The translations under genes were made by a program, and so were the position numbers. The notes under the pieces were generated by a model. That model did no database searches. It saw only the letters and a list, made by a program, of their open reading frames with translations, and was not told the DNA's origin. Shown here piece after piece: positions 10,810 through 21,147 of a DNA stretch of 64,000 nucleotides. Source of the stretch: Euglena gracilis (Eukaryota; Euglenida; Euglenophyceae; Euglenales); assembly GCA_039621445.1 (NCBI GenBank), contig CP154957.1, forward strand, positions 16,500,595 to 16,564,594. Direction: 5' to 3'. Numbering within the stretch: the first letter of the stretch is position 1; every line of letters begins with the position of its first letter.

Positions 10810-11640
10810 AGTTGTACGATTGGGATTTTAATTGCAACCCCCCCCAAATATAAAGCCCCCCAGCTTTATAGAGGGAGGGGGCTTTATATTTGGGGGGAAA
10901 TCAAACTTTTTTCGGGGTGGCCTCTGTGACCTTCGGCGGCCTTCAATTGTGGCCAAATACCATTTTTATGCCAAATTTTCGCTGTGTACCTCCGATTTTT
11001 TTGCAGAAATGTGCAATTCTTATCCAAAACAGAGCATTTCTGGTGAAAAATATTGTATCCACCCAAAATTTCCCAACTTTTTCCTGACTGACACCAGCGT
11101 CTGGCTCCACGTCGGGGGGGGGGGCTTTATATTTGGGGGGCTTTATATTTGGGGGGGGGGCTTATGATGCCACATATATGTACACATACATGCATACATA
11201 ATACATACATACGTACGTACGTACGTACGTACATACATACATACATACATACATACATACATACGTACGTACATACATACATACGTACGTACGTACATAC
11301 ATATATGCATGCATACATACGTACATACATACATGCGTGCATGCATGCATGTATGTATGCATGGATGCATACATGCATGCATGCATACATACATACATGC
11401 ATGCATGCATCCATCCATCCATACATACACACACATATTCCAAACTTGTTAAATTGTGTTCTCCAATGGCAACAGAAATGAACCATCATTTAATCCAAAA
11501 AAAAACGCCTTCATGAAGTGCAGATGCACTCCTGAAAAATGACAGCTGAGAAATTATCACTAGCGAAGAACCTCTTCAACGAAGAGGAAAAAGAAAATGG
11601 AGAGCATGAGAGGGGAGGATATAAAAGTTGCATGTTTCAG
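10810..11640. repeat. Spacer ending in a CATA/CGTA tetranucleotide array
   Basis: GGGGGCTTTATATTTGGGGG blocks occur at about 10868 and 11117. From about 11170 to 11430 there is a mixed array of CATA, CGTA and CATG tetranucleotides. The array is open in several frames on both strands because the unit is free of stops; these are not genes. The stretch 11440-11640 holds nothing I can name. Confidence 0.8.
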
Positions 11641-11771
11641 GTATAATGCGTTCGGCATCGATGGACAGCACACAAAGCATGGGCGTCATCAGAACGAGAG
11701 CCCAAATCACACGGGGGACATTGGGGGAGCCACCAGGTTCAACACATAGAAAAATGCAAACGACGAAGAGG
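11641..11771 (+). CDS. Candidate exon, perhaps of the 8963-9807 gene
   Basis: The acceptor CATGTTTCAG ends at 11640 and a GT donor follows AAGAG. With two leading bases the frame gives 43 codons rich in Ser, Thr, Arg and Gln. That phase is the one required after the exon ending at 9807. A second frame is also open from this acceptor to a stop at about 11750, so the frame is not secure. A minus-strand hydrophobic frame overlaps but lacks an acceptor. Confidence 0.3.
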
Positions 11772-11949
11772 GTTGGCATCCACCCCCCCCCCCGGAATGC
11801 ATCGCAGGCAAGCTTTTGTGGTCAATTATTTGCTCAATTTTTTTTTGCAAAGCAGGTATTAACAGATAATAGAGGCTGAGCTTGGACCCCATCCCCATTC
11901 CCTTCTGGGGAACCACTTTGAAAAAAAATTCTTGTTCCATGTGACTTAC

Positions 11950-14900
11950 CCAAACCCGGGAGAAAGCTCTGGTGAACATTGGAATGAACTTAAAGCCCCC
12001 AGAACACATCGGAAGACAATTGGCCGTCCACGGGAAGAGCTTGGCACTCAGCCAACCATCCTCCTCCTCGGTGGTGCTTTGAACCTGGGACGGCGAGGGA
12101 GGCACACCGCACCATTCGCAGGTGGAGTTCAGCGCTCGATCAAAAGGAACACTCGCGCAAGACCACAGCGAGGCCGGTGTGCCCCTTGGATTCTGGATTC
12201 TTTAAAATCCCCCCAGGCTGCAAACAGTTGCATGTGAAACACGACCAAATCGTCCTTTCAGGTCTGGGAGAAAGGGGGAGTGCGGGGGGGGGGGATGGTC
12301 TGAATAAGGGGGGGGGATGAGGGACGCCCAGATGGGTGTGGGGTGCCTGCGACTTTTACCCACCCTAATCTTAGCCCCCAGCAGTTCTGGCATGTTGAAG
12401 ACATCACTTTAAAATAATATTCACAACTGGCAAATTGCAAAGCATTCTGAAGGGAGCATGTTCTGAATTTCAGAGGCAGATTTGCAACATACGGTAACAA
12501 ATATAACATAAAATGAAGCGAAAATCATTTAAATAACAACAGTTGAAAAGCTTTGTGAGTTTGCAGTCATCTGTTTGTCATCTATTATTCTCTAACATTC
12601 TCAACACAGCATTTTCGAATATCCAAACCACGTGTTCCAGTTAAAACATCAAGACCATTGCATGACCCCCCACACAGCACGTCACCGGCATTCAATGAAA
12701 TTTGTCAAAAAAACACACTGCCCTGGCTCCAAGAGGGAGGCGATCTCGGTGGGAGGAGTGAAGAGGCAGATTGCAACCACAAAGCGATTGCAATTGGTGA
12801 AAACACAAAACAAAACGTGACGACGGGGGGGGGTGTTATTGCAGCTGCAGAGGTGAGGGACACCACCAAGCACCTTCGGTCACCCACCCCTTTGGGCCCC
12901 GCATCGCCCTGCATCGCCCTGCATCGCCCCAGAGCCATCCAATGGTGCCCTATAACCGAAGACCAAAGTTGTCCATTGGGGAGTCACATGAACACTAAAA
13001 TCACGAAATGCTTTTAGTGTGAGAACAATTGTTTCATTCCATTTGTGCAACACGCAAACATCAAAGATGACAACAACCTCAGCCAGGTAGCGGGACATGT
13101 AGTACCGCGACGCCGAAGCACAATACAGCAGCCGCAGGCACCGGTAGTGGATGTTCTCATCCACCAATGGCGGCGTCTGCTGCCGAGTCAGATGCTACAA
13201 GCACTTGGCCGTCTGCAGCACCAACAGCAGGTCCAGGTTAGCTGACACCACCTGCTCGGTCAGCGACAGAGGACGCCACAGCAGGGACCGCATGTCGGTC
13301 TGTGCCACATCCAGCGGCACCCTGATGGTCGTCTCCGTCAACTGCATCCGTCATATGCGACCCACGGCTTGGTGCAGCAGCAGCGAACCAGTACAACAGT
13401 TGCCCAATGTTCAGATCTGCATCTTCTCCAGCAGTGTCGGCACCGTCCATGTTCTCAGACCTTTTCCAAATGGTTGGCTCATTGGAACAAAATGTCCAAG
13501 ATTTTGCATTAAATCTGGATGAAATTAATGCAAAATCGTGCAACCCCCCCGCATTTTGTCCATGAAAACGCAGTTTTCGGTGGTCAAAATGCTACTTCCA
13601 GCTGTTCGCACACCAAATGGAGCATCTTCGGATGCACGGTATCCAAACCGCGACTTTGTGGATCAAATTCACGCGCCATTGGATGCCACACAATGCGAAG
13701 GCGCAGTATGTGCACCCTTACAAGCATCCTCGGATGCGCATGCCCTACAAGCATCCACGGATGCACATGATCATGCACATGCCTGCAATCGCAATTACGG
13801 TCGCCCGTGTATACTACATGTATACAGTATGGGCCCAAGTAACCCATTCCGCCACAGAGCGGACAGATGCATGAGATATTGACATATTTGCTAAGGAAAT
13901 GACAAATGAAATGCAAATCAATATTCCCTTCCAACGTCCAATTTGGCCAAAATCCCCACTTCAGCCATCCAAAATCCTAAAAAATCCCCGCATCGCCAGG
14001 GGGGTGGAGAAACTGCACACGGGCCGGTCAAAAACTGCACTGCAAAAAACTGCAAAAAAACTGCAAAAAACTGCAAAAAACTGCAAAAAACTGCACTTCA
14101 ACAAAAATTAGCAATAAACAAGCTAAAATGATGTGCATATGCAAAACAACGTAAATTGCGACCACATGAGCACACCCCAATTCACCTAACTTTTTTTTGC
14201 GTAGCTTTGGAGCTTATGACGACAAAAATGGAAGCAATCAAACAAGGAACACTGCACATGGCTTTTCATGCATTGAAAATGCAAGTCATGTGTTTGGATG
14301 CCGGGCCACACCACTTTTCCTGCGCCAAAACTTGTACCGACCATGCCCACAAAAATGACAAACAATTTCCTTTCTAAATATGGAAAATGGCCGCCTCACA
14401 TGCTTGCCAACGATCATTCGCCTAGGAAAAAAGCAAAAAAAAAACATCACCGAAAATGGAAACTGAACGCACTCATTAGGCATGGGGGGGGGAGGTACGA
14501 CGCAATCCGGTGTGTTGAAAACTTGCGGAATGCGGAATGCGACCCATCAATTCGCCTTTTGATGTTCAGGAGCGACTTTCCAATCCGGAGACAAAGTGGT
14601 CATTTTCGCAAACACTATACTTTTGGTCACAATAAGATCCCAGAGCGACGAGCCTTCACCCACTTCGCAAACACGCTGATGGGGCGTTGATTGTTGCTAA
14701 CCGGTCACCCCTAATATGTGCGCATTGGCGTTGGCCACCGGTGCGGTGTGATTAAACGCACATTGTTCTTCATTCTCCCCAAGGCAGCCTGTCCGTATTA
14801 CACAGCTCTTGGAAACGTGCAATGATTTCTTGTTTTGTGGCATTCTTGAAGATGGAAAAGCAATGCTCGGCCGAGCGTTCTGTTGCTTCTTCCATAGTCT

Positions 14901-16306
14901 CGTAAAAGAGGACTGGGTCAGCTTCCTCTTTTGAGGAGGGGCCCGTGCCTCAAAGGCAGCAGGGGCAAGTGGTTTGGGAACAGGCAGCCGCAACAACGGC
15001 GCAAACGGATCATACACAAGCCCTTCACCTCACGTAGCTTAATGTGACTACCCTCATCGGTGGCCACAAATAGCCACGCAAAACTGGCATCCGTCCCTGG
15101 TTCGGCACGGCCCTCCAGGCGGGCACCCAATTCCTCAACATCCACTCCGTGTCTCTGGCTTCTCTGGCTTCCGGCTGCCGCTGAAACTCTGTGCTGTCTC
15201 TGGCAGGTCCCTACATACAAGATTCTGTAGGAACCTGCATTCATCCATCGGTCCACCCACTCATGCACCTCGAATGACGACGGCAGAGCGTGTTGTCCAG
15301 CAAATTGAGATGTCTTTTGGATGAGGCGCAATTTTGTCACCCTCTCTCCTCAGTCTTTGACACCCCATCCACCAGCTCATCATCGCTGCCATCGGACAGG
15401 ACGCCCACGTCCGCCGAGGAAGGGGACGGATCCTATAAACCACGGGGGGTCTATCAGTGGGTGGGGTTTAATTGTGGACTTGTCAACAAAACAACAAAAT
15501 AAACATCTCAGGTTTCTTCAAAACTGGATATAAAAAAAACTGCAAAAAACTGCACGTGTGCAGTTTTTTTCAGAAAAAATCTGCAAAAAAACTGTAAAAA
15601 AACTGCAAAAAATTGCAAAAACCCCAAAACATGAAAACTGCAAAAAACTGCAAAAACTGCACGGTGCATATTTTCCACCCCCCTGCCGCATCGCCCTGCA
15701 TCGCCCTGCATCGCCCTGCATCGGAACCCCACCTTTGGCCTCCAAAATTCCTGCATCGCCCTGCATCGCCCTGCATCGCCGAAGGTGCTTGGACACCACG
15801 GTCTTGAAAAACCTCTGGGGGGCCAAAAAAGAAAAACAAACTGGGCCTTCACAAGGGGGTTCCAATGAACTTGGGGGAGGGGAAATCTGGTCGGCCCAAT
15901 TCGTTTTCAGGGGAGCTGGTTTCACAAGGTGAAAATGCTAATAAATCAAACTTCATAGTTGGGGATGCCATGCAAATTCACAGATTAAACATACTCTGCC
16001 AGAGGCGTCATCTCTCCCTGAACAGCAGCAAAGATATCAATCCCAAACTTGTACAACTTGTACTTGGGACGTCCGACGCTCTCCCGACGCCCTGGGTCAT
16101 CAGGAGAGCTGAAAGATGGAATTGAGGCAGATCACCTCTGTGCAGGAAGCAAGAAATGGCTCTTCAGATGGATGTGACCTGCAACGCTGCAGGTACATGT
16201 GTGGTCGCCAGCTGGTCACATTGCGGTGGAATGGGGCTGGACGCACGCCACAGGGTTGTGGTCCGAACATGACCCAAAGCAGGAGCAGACTTCGCGTCGC
16301 ATCCAT
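11950..16306 (-). CDS. Unknown gene with secretory-type N-terminus (several exons, partial)
   Basis: The start is ATG at 16306 (MDATRSLLLLWVMFG, a basic residue then a hydrophobic core like a signal peptide). Exon 1 is 16179-16306. Exon 2 is 15995-16108, after a TTTCAG acceptor and before a GTATGT donor; the phases agree across the junction. Further exons are 15341-15432 (acidic, LSDGSDDELVDG), possibly 15269-15313, 15029-15133 (FAWLFVATDEGSHIKLRE), 13222-13341 (TDMRSLLWRPLSLTEQ), 13078-13176 (LVDENIHYRCLRLLY) and 11950-12084 (FKFIPMFTRAFSRVW). The last has a CCCAG acceptor and a GTAAGT donor. Linkage of all these into one transcript is inferred from strand and order only. No family is recognised. 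The first two exons and the last are the best supported; the 3' end is not found. Confidence 0.55.
12240..13040. other. Intronic spacer
   Basis: Holds G/C tracts at 12280-12320, an AT-rich patch at 12480-12620 and three tandem CTGCATCGCC decamers at about 12900. No exon I can support, though a plus-strand frame at 12658-13017 is open. Confidence 0.45.
13990..14101. repeat. Phased CTGCAAAAAA array
   Basis: From about 14038 CTGCAAAAAA words follow each other at 10-11 bp, five to six in a row, preceded by a GCATCGCC word. A similar cluster occupies about 15535-15665, next to tandem CTGCATCGCC decamers at 15690 and 15752. Both lie in the presumed introns of the minus-strand gene. Confidence 0.85.
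14298..14690 (+). CDS. Open frame of uncertain reality
   Basis: A 130-codon frame starts at an ATG and ends at TGA, with a basic, Arg/His-rich product (for example KKAKKKHHRKWK). It lies antisense inside an intron of the minus-strand gene. No acceptor, donor or domain supports it, but its second half (codons 65-130) is not low-complexity. It could be a small gene or chance. Confidence 0.2.
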   Translation: MPGHTTFPAPKLVPTMPTKMTNNFLSKYGKWPPHMLANDHSPRKKAKKKHHRKWKLNALIRHGGGRYDAIRCVENLRNAECDPSIRLLMFRSDFPIRRQSGHFRKHYTFGHNKIPERRAFTHFANTLMGR

Positions 16307-16516
16307 CCTGGTCTGTGTGTCCCCACAACTATTTTGTTCACCATTAATTGTCGGTTTTCAATCAACTCCAAACCGTGAGGTGGGCAATTTCGTTAACCAA
16401 ACTGCGGTGTAACTAATAGTGAGTAAACTGTTAACGAAAAACAGCTGAACTGAGGGAGGAAGAGGGTGAGCCTGTGAGGGGTCTGCTTTTGAGCCTGTTT
16501 AATATCACACGCCAAG
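16307..16516. promoter_or_regulatory. Candidate bidirectional promoter
   Basis: A 210-bp gap separates the two opposed start codons (minus ATG at 16306, plus ATG at 16517). It contains an AT-rich core (GTAACTAATAGTGAGTAAAC and GTTAACGAAAAACAG) and none of the G/C tracts that fill the rest of the window. No TATA box is evident. The role is inferred from position. Confidence 0.4.
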
Positions 16517-16676
16517 ATGCTTTTCAAACAAGGTGCCCTGCCAGAGGGGCTTCAAGGACGGACCACAAGGTTGAAACCACCCGGCATCACTACCCAATTA
16601 CTCCACAACCTGGGACGGGGAAAAGACAATTCCATTCTGAAAGAACGTCTGCGTCCACAAAGAAATTCAAAGATTG
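16517..16676 (+). CDS. First exon of unknown gene
   Basis: The ATG at 16517 opens 53 codons plus one base, up to a GTAAGG donor after CAAAGATTG. The product is basic and reads as ordinary protein (MLFKQGALPEGLQG, then GITTQLLHNLGRGKDN and KERLRPQRNSK), with no recognised domain. It starts head-to-head with the minus-strand gene ending at 16306. Downstream exons were not identified; the same frame continues open to about 16946, but past the donor it becomes hydrophobic and less convincing. Confidence 0.5.
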
Positions 16677-16949
16677 GTAAGGGAAAGACAACGCTAAGAG
16701 AAATGAAACATGCCTCGTTGTTTTCATTTCTTTTTCATTTGTTTCATCTTGTGTGGTGCTGCAATGAGATGTGCCACACAATCACTCCTTCACATTATAA
16801 CCTTGCTCCGAAGGCACCACTTCTGGCGTTGGAGTATATTTCCATATTTCTTTTGAAAAAAAGAGAGCTTTGCTGTGTTGTCCGGAACTGGACTTTCGCC
16901 AGTTTCCAGCTGGAGGAAATGAAAATGTTCAGAAGAGTGCATCACTGAG

Positions 16950-17146
16950 GTGTCACCGATGGTGAAACACTGTCACTAATGCCCTTAGCAACAGGTAACA
17001 AGGTGAAAGGGGTCACCATGTGTGTGTGTGTGTGTGTGTGAGTGTTGTTGCTGAGAAAAATGCCCAATAATAGAAATAACGTCCCCCAAAAAATCTGGTC
17101 TTTTATTTGGATGATGATGAATAAAGAATAAACAACAAAAACACCG

Positions 17147-17210
<64 letters not shown>

Positions 17211-17516
17211 AAATGAATATAACAAATAAATAAATGCATATAATAAATAAATGAACAAATAAATAAATGCAAACAACACAAAAAAAAAGTGAGAAAACGT
17301 TCAAATTCGCTCAAACAAAATTCACTCAGTGTAGCAGAATCAAAACATACAAATCCTTTCACCAATCACATGCACACGCACACGCACGCAACACACAACA
17401 CACAACACAACAAACCACACACACACACACACACACAACGATGCTGGTGGTAATGGAAATGGGAATGATAGAACTGAACCACCACCAAAACCCCCAAACC
17501 CAGTGCCAGGGTCAGG
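16950..17516. repeat. Microsatellite cluster
   Basis: TG run at about 17020-17042, TAAA tetranucleotide array at about 17147-17210 with a looser continuation to 17275, and AC run at about 17413-17438. Nothing coding is seen between them. Confidence 0.9.
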
Positions 17517-20500
17517 TTAGGCCCGGGCCTCCTTCCTCGCGGCCAGCTCTGCCTCACGCTCCACGATGCCCACGAACGCGTGCGTCAGGAAGGGGGACGC
17601 GTGGAAGGAGGACGGCGGCCGGCCCCGGCGCGCCGTTGCCCAGCAAGGCGCCGGGGGCGTGCCGGGGCCGGGGCAGGGCCCACAGCGGGACGTGAGGTGC
17701 ATGGTCTGCGGGGCTGCCGGGGCAGGAGGGCTGTGTGACCGCCTCGGACGAGAGGCCGTCCTGACTGTCGGGGGGCTCGGTGCTGCTGTGCCTCGTGTTC
17801 TTTTCAGCGGAACGCGGCAGCAAACGTGCTGGAACCAACCCTGTCGGTCAGGCAGGCTTTCTGTCTGGTTTGAGCCCGTCCCCCACAGTCTTTGCTTAAA
17901 GAACCGGGGGTCCACCAGCTACGCATTTTACTGGCCATTAGATAAAAGCAGCTAGCAGACCTCCCCCGGGCAGGGTATTAAGTGATCGGGGGGGGGGTCT
18001 GGACCCCCTGTGCAAAAATTTTTCCTGGCGTGAAACACCAGATAATTTTTTGGGCCTTGAAAAAGGCCCAAAAATAACGTTTTCATACACTACTTGAACT
18101 TTTTGAAACATCGGTCAAAACACACCCAATTTTTCATCTTTTCCAGCGTTTTGCGCCGGATTTTTTTGGGTTCCTGGGGGGGTCCCGAACCCCCCCCCCC
18201 CCCCGGTCCGAAGGGGGAAGGAGGTGGGTGGTCTGACCCAGGGTTTGATATGAGGGCAGGTAGGGGGGGGGTCAGACCCCCCTCCAGTTCAACAGGGGGG
18301 GGCACCCTCCCACCTAAACAGTTGCACGTCTAGGCGACCGATTTTCGGCCCAGTGCAAAGCACCGAAACCGAAAAACCCCCAAACAGCCAAAAATGCCAT
18401 TTCGTGATTCCCCCCCCCCAAAAATACAAAATTTTGTCAAAAATGCAAAAAAAATTTGGTGCAAAGCGCCGGAAGGAAAAATTCGACCTTTTTGGAGGGG
18501 GGTCCTGGGGAACCCTCCCACCCTGGGGTTGGTCCGGACCGCCTGGAGGTGGGTGAGGTGGAGGTGAGGCTCTGGCAGTGGGGGGGTCTGGACCCCCCTT
18601 CGGTCCAGGAGGGGGGGATACCAGGCTTTGTGTAATGCTGAGCTCTTTATGTGTCTGCTGGTGCCATGCTGCAGCAGATGTTTGAGGCTCGTGGCAGCTA
18701 CGGAGGCCTGGCTCGGCCTGGCTCAGCCCCCCGGCGGCCCGGCCCGGCCAGGCCCGGCCTGGCCCATGCGTGCAACTGGCCCTGGCAGCCTACACGATAG
18801 AAGATCCTGGGGGCTTTATTTTAGGTCCCCAACCATTTCCTTTGATTCCCCAACGTTTTGGACATATTTTGAAATTTTCGGTTTTTTTTGACCCCCCAAA
18901 ATAGCCCGAAAAATGGCCAAAAAAACAGGCTGTATTTGGGGCCAGGCGTCCAACTAGCCCTGGCAGCCTCTACGGGGTGACAGAGGGTCGCGAGGGCTTA
19001 ATTTTAGGTTCCCCGGTGATTTCCTTTGATTGGCCACCATTTTGGAAACATTTTGAAAATTTCGATTTTTTGACCCCACATGGCCCAAAAACGGCCAAGT
19101 CGAACAAAACAAGGAAACGGGCTTGAAATGGCCATAACTCCGGCCAGCCGTGGCGTTCCAAGGGCTTTATTTTCAGTTGCCAGAGGTTTCCTTTGGTTTT
19201 GCTTCATTTCTGAGGTATTTTGGAAACATCAATTTTTTTGGCCGAAAAATGGCCAAATCGGAAATCTGCCGTGCTGTTTTGGCCATAAATCGACCATAAC
19301 TCGGGCTAGCCATGGAGTAACGGGGAAATCGAAATACCTTAAGATAAGGCAATCTAAGGGCTTCAATTCAGGCCTCCGGACGTTTCCTTCAATTTTGTTT
19401 CATTGCCGAGATGTTTTGAAAAAATCGGGTTTTTTATTTAAACCAAAAAAGCCCTAAAAAACACCCCAAAATGGCCGTTTTGGGCCACAAAAGCACACTG
19501 GAACACGGGCCAGTTGTGTCGGCAGCCAACACGGCGAGTGGGGGGCGATAGAGGGGTAAATTTTATAAGCCAGACACTTTCGGAAATAACGCACGTTTTC
19601 TCGAGACATTTTCGATAAATCGACTTTTTGACCGAGAATCTCACCCCGGCGAAATGGCAGAGCCGAAACTGGGGGGGGGGGGCTAAACCTACCCAGTTTG
19701 GACCCCTTCGCGGGTGAATAACTCGGGCCTGGCAGGGAGTTGGGGGGTCAAACGGAGGTGATGCAGAAACTCGGGATCCAGTCGCTCGTGACTGGAAAAA
19801 AAATTCCGGGAACCGGGCCGGGGCCATGGTGATAATCCGCGGTTTTCATTACCTACCCAGGGTTCATTACAGGCTTCTTTTTAAGACCCCCCGGGCCGGG
19901 GGGGGTCCCCCCCCACCCACCCAGGGTGGCGCGGGACCCCCCCCGGGGGGGGGGGGGGGGGGCGGGGCCCCCCCCCCAAAATCGGGCCCGTTAAAGGCAA
20001 TTTTCAAAAATTTTCGGCGCTTCGCGCCGAAAAGGTATACCCAGCGCCTCCGGCGCGGCCCCCCCCCCCCGGGGGGGGGTGCGGCCCGGGCTGCCCCACC
20101 CAACCCCTCCCCCCGGGGGGGGGGGGGGGCGGGTGACTTAAAAAGAAGCCTGGTTCATTACCTACCCAGGGAAATCCGCGGTTTTCATTACCCCCTTTTC
20201 CCCCTGCCATTTTGCCATTCTTGGGATTGTGTGGAAAAAAAATACCTTCAAAGAAATTCTTTCCAGTCCGGGTGCTCCTAGGAGTAGGGTATTAAGTGAG
20301 CGGTGGTTTTGCAGATGGGGAGGTCAGACCAGGGTTCGATATAAGGAGGGTGTGTGGGGTTCAGGCGGGGTAAGAACCCGGGGTCCAGCTCAGAGGCTGG
20401 AAAATCTGGGCTGGCTGGAAAAAGGCTGCTGGCTGCCCCCCATAGGGGTCCCGGGCTGGAGCTGGGCCCACTCCGGGGTCGAACTGGTTGCCAAAAAATC

Positions 20501-21147
20501 GAAATCGTAAAAACAGCCAAAAAAACTGCCAATTATGCAAAAATTGCGAAAAATCGCGAAAAATGAAAAAAAATTTGCCCCCAGAGCTGTCCTGGACAAT
20601 TTCTTTTCCAACCTGTTTTCGCCCATTTTTGGCCCATTTTTGTACCCCCGAAAGCGAAAAATCCGTTACTGTTCACTGTTACAGTTTGGCGGCTGGAAAT
20701 AAACAATCTCGTTGGGGGGGGAGAGGGCTGCGGGGCTGGAAAAAGGCTGCTGGCTGGCTGGACCCCCCGGGGGTGGGGTCAAGTTTTCTTAAGCAACGCC
20801 CTGGAAAATTGGGGGTCAATCAATTCTCTCCGGATCTTCGCACCAGTCACTGGGAACGTTTTTCCCAGTAACTGGCTATTGGTGGGGCTACCCCAGCGGG
20901 GGGGGGGGATTACTACTAGCCAAATTTGGTCCAGCGGCAGTCGAGCCCCATACGGATAACCCTGAAACAGAAGCCTGTCTCCGCACAAAGACAAAGCAGG
21001 ACCGAGGTTGGTGGCTGACTCCACTCTCATCCCCTCGGCCTTTACCACAGTGACGGTGGAGGAGGCGGCAGCCAGAGTGGCGGCTGTCCTCCGGCGCCTC
21101 TGGGAGAGGAGGGGGACGGCGTAGGAGAAATCGTAGAGCTGGCACAT
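17517..21147 (-). CDS. Tandem family copy 2 (exons A, B, C)
   Basis: Exon A is 21046-21147: ATG at 21147, MCQLYDFSYAVPLLSQRRRR, 34 codons, GTAAAG donor. Exon B is 17665-17799, after an acceptor ending AAAAG, and carries DSQDGLSSEAV and PHVPLWALPRP. Exon C is about 17517-17612 with SSFHASPFLTHAFVGIVE, ending at TAA 17517-17519. A and B join in phase. B and C are in different frames about 50 bp apart with no AG between them, so their junction is non-canonical, or the sequence has an indel, or this copy is damaged. The A-B intron holds a hAT-like element (19870-20152) and other repeats. The function is unknown. Confidence 0.6.
18600..19855. repeat. Degenerate interspersed repeat copies
   Basis: Successive blocks share GGGCTTNATTTTAGG and CCTTTGATT words with the 7.1-8.7 kb repeats. 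The last block (about 19640-19855) is a clear match to 7265-7490, including AATAACTCGGGCCTGGC and GGTGATAATCCGCGG. They lie inside the intron of family copy 2. Confidence 0.7.
19870..20152. mobile_element. hAT-like miniature element with perfect ends and target duplication
   Basis: Perfect 16-bp inverted ends CAGGCTTCTTTTTAAG enclose 283 bp and are flanked by GTTCATTA on both sides (19862-19869 and 20153-20160). The interior is almost entirely G and C tracts around a TTCGGCGCTTCGCGCCGAA hairpin. There is no coding content. Partial relatives of the end sequence appear at about 31098, 39247, 39380 and 56390. Confidence 0.9.
20370..20806. mobile_element. Partial miniature element beside exon A of copy 2
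   Basis: Shares GGTCCAGCTCAGAGGCTGG, TTGCCAAAAAATCGAAATCG and a right end CTTAAGCAACGCCCTG with the complete element at 32365-32795. A matching left end was not found, so it is probably a truncated relative. Confidence 0.55.

Noticed and set aside
11127-11489. Tyr/Cys/Met repeat proteins on both strands
   Set aside because: They are translations of the CATA/CGTA tetranucleotide array.
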